The notes below the pieces were generated by a model, which saw only the letters and a list, made by a program, of their open reading frames with translations, made no database searches and was not told where the DNA came from. A program made the translations under genes and the position numbers. Source: Fragilaria radians (Eukaryota > Bacillariophyta > Fragilariophyceae > Fragilariales > Fragilariaceae). Taken from it: a stretch of 32,913 nucleotides of DNA. The stretch covers positions 1 to 32,913 of the forward strand of contig CAAAJI010000271.1 in NCBI GenBank assembly GCA_900642245.1. Reading direction: 5' to 3'. The first letter of the stretch is position 1; each line of letters starts with the position of its first letter. This document shows positions 19,743-29,775 of the stretch, in pieces.

Positions 19743-22017
19743 ATGATTTCAACCGATGTTTACAACCGCTTTGATAAAAATATTAGCATTAAAGTGGAAC
19801 CCAAGAAGGGCTTCACCAATCAATACAAGCGAAGGTTTACGATTTCGCGTTTGCCATTTGATTAAAATGCATTCAACGGGTATTCCTCCGTTAACGACGA
19901 AGAACGCAAAAAGTCTAATTAAGCCTAAACACCCAAATTGGTGGGTATACTCCGAGATAAACGATGCATTTTTATATAAATTTCTTAAGCCGTTAATGAA
20001 CGATACACTGGATGAAATTCAAAAATTGAGACGTGTTCTGCCGTTTCTTCGTCAAAAATCTGTCGTTACAAAAATTCACATCAACAACAGACCTCTAATG
20101 AACAAAAGAATATCAATCATGGTTGGTGTAATGAAGTTACTCTTCCCTTCTTGTCTAAGAGCTAGCCTTAAATAAAAATCTTCACGTGCAAATTCCAACA
20201 ACGACTGGGGAAAATAAAATGATCAAGATGAAAAGCAAAATAAAAATGAAAACCCCACCAAATTTATGCTCAAGAAGGTCGCGTGATCGAGAATCAATCT
20301 ATGAGTTTCTAGAAGACATAAAGGGGAAAATTCTTGAGGATATTTGCATCACAAATTCAAGTTCTATGGCAACTCAGGAGAGTATTTCAAAGAGACTTGG
20401 GAAAGGTACAGAGGTTTTCCAATAAGCTGCAAAAGCTTTAAATTTAGATCACGTCCCAATTGAATTTTGTGGAATTTAATGCATCGCGTCCGTTTACCTC
20501 TTGTGGACTAGGACTCCTTTTTAGGAAATAGGGAGATAATTGTTGAAGCGGCAAAGTTCTAAGATATAATCAAATCTGAAATTACTATATTAACTTCATT
20601 ATATATACTTAGAAGCTTTTTTTATTCAGGTGTTTCTGTTACGTTCCTAGGTTAGAAGAAGACTATTTTTTGAGGACTGCAGAATCTGTACTTGAGTAGA
20701 GGAGTTATATGAAAACAAACTTAAAAGCACAAGCCTGGGATCTAGAGAACTGCTAGTGGGTTAATGACCAGAATATTCAAGCCCTGGTACATATAAATCG
20801 CAGTAAATGATATTTAAGGGAAAATCTTCAATTTTCCAGTTTTTTAATAATTTGGTCACAGGGTAGATAATATAGTTTCTGTTTTCAAATTTGAAGTCAA
20901 ACAGAAATCCCCAACTTGAGGTGCTGCCAAAATGGATTAAAGTTTCATAACGAGAAATCCACATGAGTTGGAGAATCAAAGAAATCAGAATTCATTTCGA
21001 TGTCGCGTAAGTGACTTCTTTAGATATGCCTTTTTATGCTTTAATCGTTTAAAAGCCCATCCAAACGGGGGATAAATTTGGTAATCTAGTTAAGACTCAG
21101 ACTAAACTAAGCTTGCTTTTCGTTTCCTAATTAACCTGTTTTTCATCAACCCTACGCAACACTTAAGCCGCCTTCTATCGATTTCGAGTATTACTTCCGA
21201 CATAAGCTTTCAGATGCTTCCTAAACTCTTTTCTCACATCACCTGACGGGTCAAATCGGAGTGAATAATATTGTGCAAAGCAGTTGCCGGCATACTAATG
21301 GTATTGTGTAAGCTAGTCTATGGCAGGATCAATCATCATGGATATAATGTCCTTTGATGGTTATGATTTAGTGAAAAAATCCACCAAATCACGCAGATCA
21401 CAACCCAGGTTTCAGGTTGCGATATTTTGAAAGGAAACAATCTTAATTTTTAGTATTCCCTTTTTGTCATTTAACCTGCTCAACAAATAGGATTTACATT
21501 TCAATATCTTGTATAAGGCCTGGATATTCCATGATATTTCCAATAGTTATTTCAGTGTAGCCATGTCCAGGATCAAGTAAATCCTCAAGATACTATGAAA
21601 GTGCCATCGGGTAATACACTTTATCTTAATAACAAATACGATCATATGCATCCGTGTAAAGTGGATATGGAATATTGAAATAAGGTTAAACTTAGCTCCT
21701 TGACAAGCCCTGGGTGTAGTCTTTATGACTGCCTTCAAGCTTCATTTTCAATGGAAAGTCCCTAATCCAGGCGGTAGGGAAAATATTCCTAGGAGCTGGT
21801 TCGTAGCTGAATTGTTTCTTTATCATTACGAAGTCATAATAATGAGAGTTTGTTTAAATTTTTGAAATAGGAATGCTGTGTGCATTGTATATGGAATTCG
21901 TAGTATACTCGAGTCCCCGTCTCGGATACCGTTGGTTTTTTGTTTTTTCCCTATCGTCATCCCCAGTGAACGAATGGAGTGACCAAACATTTATGCAACC
22001 GACTGTCGATAACTTCA
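19743..22017. other. Spacer between divergent paralogs 3 and 4; two weak open frames
   Basis: An ATG-started frame of 139 codons lies at 19756-20175 (+), only 13 bases from the ATG of the divergent paralog 3, so it would sit in that gene's promoter and 5' UTR. A second frame in a different phase follows at 20186-20425 (first ATG 20219), strongly basic at its start. Neither has a recognisable domain and I do not call them genes. The rest, to about 22017, is AT-rich with scattered stops. A shared bidirectional promoter near 19745 is possible if 19756-20175 is real. Confidence 0.35.
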
Positions 22018-23700
22018 ATGGCTTCATACCACATTAACATCAATTTTAGCGTGCTAATTCATGAACCTATGTCAGGCAGTTCCGATCCTAAACGTAAAGT
22101 TCGTAGAGTCCGGAAGATTTTTGTTTTTTTCATTTTGTTTCTATTTTTCTTGTTGATAAATTATTTCAGCATCTTTGTCGTGAATACAACATTCAAAAAC
22201 GTGTTATCCTACGTTAAGTGGAAACGAAAAGGATTTGAGTCTAGTTCTATCAACAAGCAAGCCACTTCTACTAAAAAGATAAGCAAAACCAACACTAAAC
22301 GTTCTCAGGTTAAGAAAAAAGGAAAGCTAGATATGAAAGAGTTGCAAATGGACTTGGAATCCTTAAAGTACATAGTCTTCAAGACATCTCTACCGCTAAA
22401 ATCTAAAGCGATGCTTTTCCCTGATGCTGACGTGAAAAATGGAAGGATAATAGCGTTGTATAATCCAGAATCCCTGAAAAAATTAGAGGCGTGGAAAAAG
22501 AAAATGAATCAAGGACAAAAAACAGTTATGGTTATGAATGGTGGGTCATCTTCTGCATACGTTCCTGGAGGTGATCCCGATGATCGGTTCTTCCTCCAAT
22601 TTGTGCATCAATATATTCGTCCAAAATATAATGGCACTATTGAGGTAGTCGATCGAGCACATGGAGCTCGAAATTCAGCACATAGCGCTCATCTGATTAC
22701 ATCGTTTTTCCCAAATCAAGTTGATCTTGTCCTTTGGGAATTTTCCATAAATGACGGCTTTTTCCCACACGACGTGCGTAATCAATTTATCTTATGGCTT
22801 CGGAATGTGGCAGCAAGCCAAAAATCTCCACCACTCGTGATATTAGTTTTCCTTTGGACATCGCCCTTTCAATTGGAAAAGAATGGAAAAATATTTTCTC
22901 GCACATTTTCTCAGCATTCATTCCTAGGTGCAGAGTATGATTTTGTCTTGGGGCACGTCAATTTGGCCGCATACTTTGACTCTCTAGGTTGGGGGTTTGA
23001 ATTCACAAAACAAGCGTTCCTAGCTGATAAGCACCATCCAAATGCTTTAGCTCATCATATTCTGGCGAAACTTCTTGGGCAACTTATTTCGAAGGCATCA
23101 CAGGGCTATAGACCATACCTAAAACGTGTACCGAAGAGAAAGACTGGCTTGAAATGGACATGTAAGACCAATACCATGAATAAGCGTAAATTGAAGCAAT
23201 TTTTCGAACAGTCCAAGGGTATCGCTAGGGCATCATATACAGCTGATTTTCCCAGGAATCAAGATGGGTCAAGTCCGCTTTTACTGGCTCCTATAAGTAA
23301 AACAAATATCACGACATTATCGTTCGGAAGATCCGTTGAGTCTCGAATCGATCGTCAGCATGGAATTGTGGTCCCTTGCTGTAGAACGAGTGGCTTGGAA
23401 TTCGATGTCGCTCGGTTTGGCATGCTTCGCGGGATAATGATAACTTTCAGATGCACTGATAAGCGAAAACAGAGTATTCGATTGCTAGTAAATGGCGTCA
23501 TGTTTCGACGGAGGCCAAATCTGATTCGACCTACCAATTGGGATTGTCTACTGGGTGGGTACAACATGAATGTTGGTGATCTATCAAGTTTGGACGTTGA
23601 CTTTTTGGTGTTGAATCAGACTATGAATAAGGTTGGTTTCTGCGATTCAAAGTGTGAACCCCAAAATCCTGTGCCCTTGGTATCCATCTCTGTTTTTTGA
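22018..23700 (+). CDS. Type II membrane protein with SGNH-hydrolase-like domain, paralog 4
   Basis: Intact, intronless, 560 residues from the ATG at 22018; an in-frame ATG at 22069 would give 543 and puts a basic stretch (KRKVRRVRK) directly before a strongly hydrophobic, Phe-rich signal-anchor, so either start is possible. The stem is the shortest of the family and is Lys- and Ser-rich. The SGNH-like domain keeps NGGSSSAY (174-181), RAHGARNSAHSAHL, WEFSINDG (240-247), FLWTSPF and DKHHPN (337-342), numbered from 22018. The C-terminal module has PCC, FRC, CLLGGYNMNVGDLSSLDVDF and FCDSKCE. Within the family it is divergent in details (FSRTFSQHSFLGAEYDF), yet every catalytic-type residue is retained. 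It reads towards the convergent GT60-type gene. Confidence 0.88.
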   Translation: MASYHININFSVLIHEPMSGSSDPKRKVRRVRKIFVFFILFLFFLLINYFSIFVVNTTFKNVLSYVKWKRKGFESSSINKQATSTKKISKTNTKRSQVKKKGKLDMKELQMDLESLKYIVFKTSLPLKSKAMLFPDADVKNGRIIALYNPESLKKLEAWKKKMNQGQKTVMVMNGGSSSAYVPGGDPDDRFFLQFVHQYIRPKYNGTIEVVDRAHGARNSAHSAHLITSFFPNQVDLVLWEFSINDGFFPHDVRNQFILWLRNVAASQKSPPLVILVFLWTSPFQLEKNGKIFSRTFSQHSFLGAEYDFVLGHVNLAAYFDSLGWGFEFTKQAFLADKHHPNALAHHILAKLLGQLISKASQGYRPYLKRVPKRKTGLKWTCKTNTMNKRKLKQFFEQSKGIARASYTADFPRNQDGSSPLLLAPISKTNITTLSFGRSVESRIDRQHGIVVPCCRTSGLEFDVARFGMLRGIMITFRCTDKRKQSIRLLVNGVMFRRRPNLIRPTNWDCLLGGYNMNVGDLSSLDVDFLVLNQTMNKVGFCDSKCEPQNPVPLVSISVF

Positions 23701-24365
23701 ACACGACATGGAGCATTAAATTGGCGCATAAATTGCCAATCAGGGGTTCAAAGTTTACAAAAAGCTTGGTCATATAGAAAGAACCAGGATATCTCTTTCG
23801 CGGCACCCATTCACCCTGTCAGCAAAAGCAGTTCAATGAGTGTTCAAAATGATATACTGATGATAAACTAGAATCTTGGCCTTAACGCCCTACAATTTAC
23901 TTTATCGAGTTGTAGCTCAGTTAGTTGCAAGACAGTTATTATCCTCTTAATATAAACTTCCTTCTGGCTAACGAGTGTATCCAGCTCCTAATATTTTTGA
24001 GATAAAGATACTTAGAAACGAGCCCAGCTTCATTACTTCTACTAAAATGCCTTTTGTGATAATATGTTATACTACAGCGCTCACTGGTCGATAAGCATTC
24101 CCGATTCTTAAAGCGAAAGGTAACAGAAGATCTTAACGCTAGTCATTGACCTTGAGTGAGTTCTAGAATCCGACTTGAGCATAACTTAAAGTCTTTCTGT
24201 GTAATTGCTTGTATTTTATGGTGGGTGTAAACAACTTACGATCCTTTAGTCTTCTACATGCAGGCTCAACGTTTGCAACGCAAAATCGTCTAGAACGCGT
24301 GTCAACCTGTGAAAAAGGAATCCGTACTCTACCAATGGTAAGAAGCATCCTCTGCTTGTATATTT
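23701..24365. other. Spacer between paralog 4 and the GT60-type gene (convergent)
   Basis: This stretch should hold two 3' UTRs. A tRNA-like D-arm string (TAGCTCAGTTAG near 23912) is present without a B box or cloverleaf. No gene is supported. Confidence 0.45.
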
Positions 24366-26030
24366 TTACTTTCCCAAGAGAACTAATGTGGCATTCTTAC
24401 GTGACTCGGCCTCTGCTTCTGCATAAAGCTTGGCAAAAGTTTCTTTGCCCGGAGGCATCAAATGTTTCTCGCAAAAATTGGTCAAGTAAATTTCCTTTCT
24501 CACTACATCGATTCCAGCATATTTCATGTAACTTTCCACGGATCTAGACGTCCCCATACTATAAAGCGACAGATCCGAAAGTATTGTGTCATCCAAAATG
24601 AAGTCTTTTGAAGCTTCAGGATAACCCAATTGGTGCTTAATTCTTAAAAGAACCATGGCCTCCAAGTTATAATGCGATGCATGTGGAAAAAATCGTGCCA
24701 TTGTCTCCCAGAACTTTGGCTTGTTCTTGCGGACATAAATGTGGCCGACGACAGCTTGAGCGGGTGAAAACATGTCGTATCCATGTGTCCAAAACCGAGT
24801 GCTCATGATGATTTCCTCGCCCATAAATATCCAAGGCAGGAAAGGGTCAAATGGTACTTCCTTGAGGAGGAGAGACGTACCAATCAAAAAGCCAGCACCG
24901 ACAAATGGTGCAAATCGCGGAATGGGTATCTTTATGGTATCCCACTTACGGAGCCCTTCCAATCGAATCATATCGCCATCAACTCTACTAAAAATGGGTC
25001 CACACAGACGACCTGCAGGTCGCCAACCCCAATGATTGACAAGATCCATAGTATGACCAGGTGGATAATGAGCAATGACAGGTTTCGTGGACGGTACCAA
25101 ATGCAAGGACTTGATTGTGATATCATCCCAGCCGTTCAAAAATGTCATGTGTGCATCCATTTGCATGAACCATTGTTCGCCACCGTAGAGTTTTGATGCT
25201 ATAAATCGAGCTCCGTACGGACCGAGGGATTCAACTTCTTTGAGCTTGATTGGTCGAATTTGAGAACATAGATCTGGATGCATGTTACAAAAAGCTACAT
25301 GGCAGTCTTCATCCGGCGATATTTGTAGAGTCCCACCACCATCTTGTACACCCGACCGACAATTCTCGTAACAATTTTGTTGCACCAATCCAACAAACAA
25401 ACGCTCAGGATACGTAGCATTTCCGTATACCCAACTAAGTGTGTTGAGACAATTTTCGTCACGATAGGTTGCTATAGAAAGGAATATAGAATCATCTTGT
25501 CTAGGCATTTGCATACGTCGTAAGTAATTCATGTCCCATGGAACTAAAATTGTACGAGTCAAATTGTGATAAATTCTCCAAAGGTCGAATGCGTTATTTG
25601 TGTTGGCGTTTTTCATAAGTTCCTGGTGAAGTGTGTGCACCCAGCTGTACAGAAATTCAGTAACTTCCTCAATAAGCATCGGCTCTTCGCTGCGTACAAG
25701 GTCAGAAACATCTTCAAGTGCTGGATGTTTTCGTCTCACGAATTGTTGCCTTTTCAGTTCCTTCCATTTGGAAACAACTAACTCTTCCTCATGAATTACT
25801 AGTTCTTTGATTGAAATCTTTTCCCGTGTTGCCTCCGAATAAAGAATATAAAAAAGACCTAAAGTGAGTACAACTAGTGAAATCATGGCCGTTAAGGCAT
25901 CAAATCGTAAGGATCCATGCTTCTTTTTTCGACGCCGCAATTCGACCATTGTCGTTGGGAAAAATTGAATGGTAGGGTAGGGGTTATATGACAAAATCTT
26001 AACCGCAACTTTTTTCCTCCATGATACCAT
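24366..26030 (-). CDS. Type II membrane glycosyltransferase, GT60 / [Skp1] GlcNAc-transferase-like
   Basis: This 554-residue protein belongs to the GlcNAc-transferase family (Pfam GlcNAc, PF11397; CAZy GT60), known from the Dictyostelium cytosolic Skp1 hydroxyproline GlcNAc-transferase. Unlike that enzyme it has a basic N-terminus (RRRKKK, about 32-37) and a signal-anchor at about 45-64, so a Golgi location is likely. Family marks are FLSIATYRDENC (183-194), GLVQQNC (214-220), EDCHVAFC, GPYGARFIASKLYGGEQWFMQMDAHM (270-295, with the D-A-H metal-site motif at 292-294), FVGAGFLIG (376-384), WIFMGEE (400-406) and YDMFSP (418-423). Two ATGs are possible, 26030 and 25949; the second begins MVELRRRKKK. 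No introns. Donor UDP-GlcNAc is known for the family; the acceptor here is unknown. It lies tail to tail with the SGNH-like cluster, which shares its type II layout. Confidence 0.88.
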   Translation of the reverse strand: MVSWRKKVAVKILSYNPYPTIQFFPTTMVELRRRKKKHGSLRFDALTAMISLVVLTLGLFYILYSEATREKISIKELVIHEEELVVSKWKELKRQQFVRRKHPALEDVSDLVRSEEPMLIEEVTEFLYSWVHTLHQELMKNANTNNAFDLWRIYHNLTRTILVPWDMNYLRRMQMPRQDDSIFLSIATYRDENCLNTLSWVYGNATYPERLFVGLVQQNCYENCRSGVQDGGGTLQISPDEDCHVAFCNMHPDLCSQIRPIKLKEVESLGPYGARFIASKLYGGEQWFMQMDAHMTFLNGWDDITIKSLHLVPSTKPVIAHYPPGHTMDLVNHWGWRPAGRLCGPIFSRVDGDMIRLEGLRKWDTIKIPIPRFAPFVGAGFLIGTSLLLKEVPFDPFLPWIFMGEEIIMSTRFWTHGYDMFSPAQAVVGHIYVRKNKPKFWETMARFFPHASHYNLEAMVLLRIKHQLGYPEASKDFILDDTILSDLSLYSMGTSRSVESYMKYAGIDVVRKEIYLTNFCEKHLMPPGKETFAKLYAEAEAESRKNATLVLLGK

Positions 26031-29019
26031 ATATTTTTCCTCAGGCTAGGCTGTGTTGCCATAGGCTTTTCATGTTTGCTTTAGTATTGCTTCACCCTCA
26101 ATTAAAGAGAAAATCATGCTTTAAGTTTGATAGCTTTATTGTGCAACGCAAAAAATGTACTGCGAGATAGGAAAGCAATCAAACATTTATCAAACGACAT
26201 TCGAATTACGCAAAAAAATAGCAGTTAATCAAATCTAATCAAAATGAGGGCATTCTAGCACCTTTCATGTAAACGCGTTGCACGCTCCTCCAATCTTAAA
26301 GTTTTGTTCGATAACTAAAATGATTCTTTTGTTGCTTTTGGTTATGTTTTACTGTAGCAATACTACTCATGTTCAAGTATTTTTCGATTTTGCGATTTTT
26401 GTTCTTAACTTGTCAGTCGTGACTATTCTTGAAGTATATTACAAATATCGGTGACACCTTTTAACATGGCTGCTCCTGTTTATAGTCCTTGATAATTATA
26501 ACCTCCGCAGGTATAGTGCAGAATAAATTGCGAAAGCTTAAATTGATGTCAGGATAATATATCAGTCCTTCTAGGGATTCTGCAAATCCAGAACTTTGGC
26601 ACCCCTGCAGAACTTTAGGAAGGGAAAGTTGATGACTTCAGTATACATACACCCGTTTTTCAAGGATTATTCTTCCAATTCTCCTGAGAACAATTGTTAC
26701 AGAACAATGATACTACAAGTGCCATTGTATAAATCTGAGTTGGATCAAGAGATCTTCAACCCAACGTATAATCACAATAACTCCATAAACTTCAAAAGGA
26801 ATCTATATAAACTGTAGTGAGTTTCAGGCACTTTCTTAAGCCTGAAAAGGATTACAGATAATGGAAATCTTATTGGGTTGACCTTGATTTACTTTTTACT
26901 ACGGAAGTTAAGCAATATATCAAAGGAGTGCAATTTGTTAGCAAAGACATGTACATGTTACAACTTCTGAGAAACGACAAGTTAAATCTTTCTGCATAAA
27001 TAGCGTTTAGGTAGAAAAAGGATAAATATAAGGTACGTCAGACAGGTATGCACAGCAACATAGGAACGGACAACTGCAACTCAGAATTTTTTAACATACA
27101 ATGGAGAGCAAGATATGTCAAGGATTTGGGGATGATTATTCCATGGTGTTCACCTATTGCCTTTAGTTGGCAGGACGCAGTTCGTTTCATGCCTGGATCT
27201 TTCCCTTGATTGTCAGGCTAAGAAATACATACTAAATTATAGCCACAAAATGCCAACAGACAAAAACTTTGTGGGTATACAGAAAGCAGGTCGCATAATT
27301 TTGCTATGAGCACAGCGAACAATTCCTGACATCTGTAATTGATGAAAAAATTGGAATTGCTTTAAAATAGGGTGTCATGACCTGAAATTTGCTAAGTATT
27401 TTGGAAAAAGAAAAACATAAAATATGCTAAAGTTTGATAGCTTATCAGCTGTTGCTAGGCCAGATGTTGCAGATACAGACACTACCCGTGAATAGACTTA
27501 GAGCTCTTTGGTCAATTTATAACCGTGATTTCGGCTGCCTCAACAAGATATATGATACCTATAACCTATACGAAATTCATTGATTACCTCAGGGATAGCC
27601 TCCTCAACTAGGCCAAGGTGAATTTCGAATGATTTAATATATCCGCATTGTTTATTTTTCATGGAATATATTTATATTTTAACTTTTCCTTTCCCCTTCG
27701 ATATTAGTGAGACACTAAGGATAGCATGGAATCGATGGTATGTCCAGCTGCAAGACAAGATGTTCAAGACTATCTGAAGTTACTCTTCACAATTGCAGGC
27801 AGTTGACAGAGACAAAATGAGGAGGGTACAAGTTGAGAAGTAATTTCGAGTGAAATTACCCATAACATCCCTTTCCTTTGAAAAAATCCAATAGGGGGTA
27901 TCAAGCTCAAGCCATAAACGAGGCTAAATTCGCATTCTGAAAAGAGCCTGACAATAACTAAGCTTCAGGAGGAAAAAAAACAGTCATTATCAATTCACAT
28001 TTGCTGGAAAGTGGATGATTTTCGTTAACATTGAATGTCGAAATTTTAAAAGTCTTCAATTTGATAAAGATTGGGCATTAATACAATCATACACATCAAT
28101 ATGCGGGGCATAAAACATTGGCTGATACCTTAGGCATTGAGCAGATGTCACTTAAACTCAACGAGGAAAAGTGAATGACAGAATTACTTAATATGTTAAG
28201 CAGTACGTTAACAATTCAGGAGACAATCGCTGCATGCTCGGACAAATGTATACAAAAGCTTTCTGAGATATAGAATGTTGAACTACTAAATAGATTGATC
28301 AACTGGGAAAGAAGGGTGTCATAGTACCTAGTTAATTCAACTTTATAGGTGACCCTATAGCTTCAAAGTCGGATCTATGTAGCTCAATATTTTTATGAAG
28401 TGTCGTTGTCTATGGAGCAATACCATCACTCTACTATTTGTCAATTTAACTCCGATTATTTGATCAATATCGGAAGCAACTACAGGATATATAATTTATA
28501 TTTTCTCCTCGAAATAATCTGAGCTCATTACAGATATGTGTTAGGTCATTTCATAGTTGCACGATGTGTTTAGTCACCTTGAAATAAAGAAGTAGTGAAC
28601 AACATTTTGCCTCCTTTAGCGAAATCCACAAGATGAAATGGAATTCAATTTACAAAGCACAATGCGGTTTGAGAGTTGATGAATTCGGTTTGAAAGTTTA
28701 TGAATTCGGTTTGAGAGTTGATGTCACAGTGAAATCAAAATCAAGACATCATTCAATAAATTGTTTCAATATTGTTCATCCTTGATGTCATTCAAAAATC
28801 AATCGTGACAAGAACGAACAGCTTGTAGGTCTAATTGTTAACAGTAAATCTTGTAAGGAATATGTGTTTACAGCCTTTATCATACACCAATTAAAATTAA
28901 GGCTAAATTTTTGTTGTCAAAAATAGTATGCTAAAAATAAATTGAATCCATGTTTCGAAAACCGAACAATAAAAATAACTTGTCAAATTGATTGTACATA
29001 AGATTAACTGTCCGGAAAA
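26031..29019. other. Long AT-rich spacer, no supported gene
   Basis: About 3 kb with stops in all frames; the longest frame (26596-26817 +) has no recognisable feature. A short 21-base tandem repeat lies at 28665-28727. The right end should carry the promoter and 5' UTR of the lipocalin-like gene. I see no RNA gene. Confidence 0.45.
28665..28727. repeat. Three tandem copies of a 21-base unit
   Basis: The unit is CGGTTTGAGAGTTGATG plus AATT. Copies start at 28665, 28686 and 28707. The middle copy differs at two positions (GAAAGTTTATG) and the last diverges in its final bases (TCAC in place of AATT). It lies about 290 bases upstream of the lipocalin-like start codon. Confidence 0.85.
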
Positions 29020-29775
29020 ATGGTACGCCTCATCGTTGCCTTAGGAATTGCTCTCGCGATCACTGTTGTCAATGCACAGGACTCATGCAAAACAGTTTCA
29101 ACTGTTGAGAATTTTGATATCGAAAAGTATGCTTCGAAGCCATGGTACATTCAACAACAAGCCGTTACAAGTTATTCACCCCTTAGTCAGAATTATTGCA
29201 CTCGTGCTAAATACAAAGTAAGAAAGTCCGCAACCATACCTTGGGGATACACTGTAAATGTAAACAACTATGCAGAAGACTCAAATGGAAACACATTTGG
29301 AGGGCCCCTTTGTGCCTATCAAACATCTGCCTCGAAAAGCAAGCTAGCGGTTGCTCCGTGTTTCCTTCCCAAGTTCGCCGCTGGACCCTATTGGATTATC
29401 GCGTATGATGAGACCGAAGGATATGCACTTGTATCTGGAGGACAGCCTACCATTAAGGGAAACGACGGAGGGTGTAAAACTGGCACCGGCACTAACAAGT
29501 CAGGATTGTGGATATTTACTCGTGCCCAAAAAAGAGATGACACGCTCGTGAATAAGGTCCGATCAATAGCACAGGCAGCTGGATTCGATCTTTCAGTATT
29601 AAATGATGTAGTTCAAGAGGGATGTGACCAAGACTTGCAAAGTTGCAAAGATCAAACTGAAAAATTCAAAGTTTGGTTTGGAGGAGAACGTGATTGTAAT
29701 TGGGTGGATCAATTTCGTGTCATCCGATGTGCACTTTATGGTGACAACTGTCGTGAAACCTGTGGTAAGTGTTGA
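29020..29775 (+). CDS. Secreted lipocalin-like protein with a C-terminal ShK-like cysteine tail
   Basis: 251 residues, intronless. A signal peptide covers residues 1-19 with likely cleavage after VNA (VVNA-QDSC). The lipocalin-type fold is suggested by the first strand EKYASKPWYIQQQ (36-47, the W-Y of the GxW-type motif), followed by the YSP..QNYC and AKYKV strands, and by YWIIAYDETEGYALVSG (124-140). The last 50 residues hold cysteines at 202, 209, 226, 237, 244, 248 and 251, ending in C-x3-TCGKC as in ShK-type domains that are common in algal secreted proteins. With C23, C60, C98, C114 and C152 there are 12 cysteines, enough for six disulfides. It probably binds a small hydrophobic molecule outside the cell or in the endomembrane system. 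It has no enzymatic motif. Lipocalin identity is by motif only. Confidence 0.82.
   Translation: MVRLIVALGIALAITVVNAQDSCKTVSTVENFDIEKYASKPWYIQQQAVTSYSPLSQNYCTRAKYKVRKSATIPWGYTVNVNNYAEDSNGNTFGGPLCAYQTSASKSKLAVAPCFLPKFAAGPYWIIAYDETEGYALVSGGQPTIKGNDGGCKTGTGTNKSGLWIFTRAQKRDDTLVNKVRSIAQAAGFDLSVLNDVVQEGCDQDLQSCKDQTEKFKVWFGGERDCNWVDQFRVIRCALYGDNCRETCGKC

Noticed and set aside
23905..23990. Possible tRNA gene (string TAGCTCAGTTAG resembling a tRNA A box)
   Set aside because: There is no matching B box, no acceptor-stem pairing and no plausible anticodon arm downstream, so it is at most a chance likeness or an old fragment.
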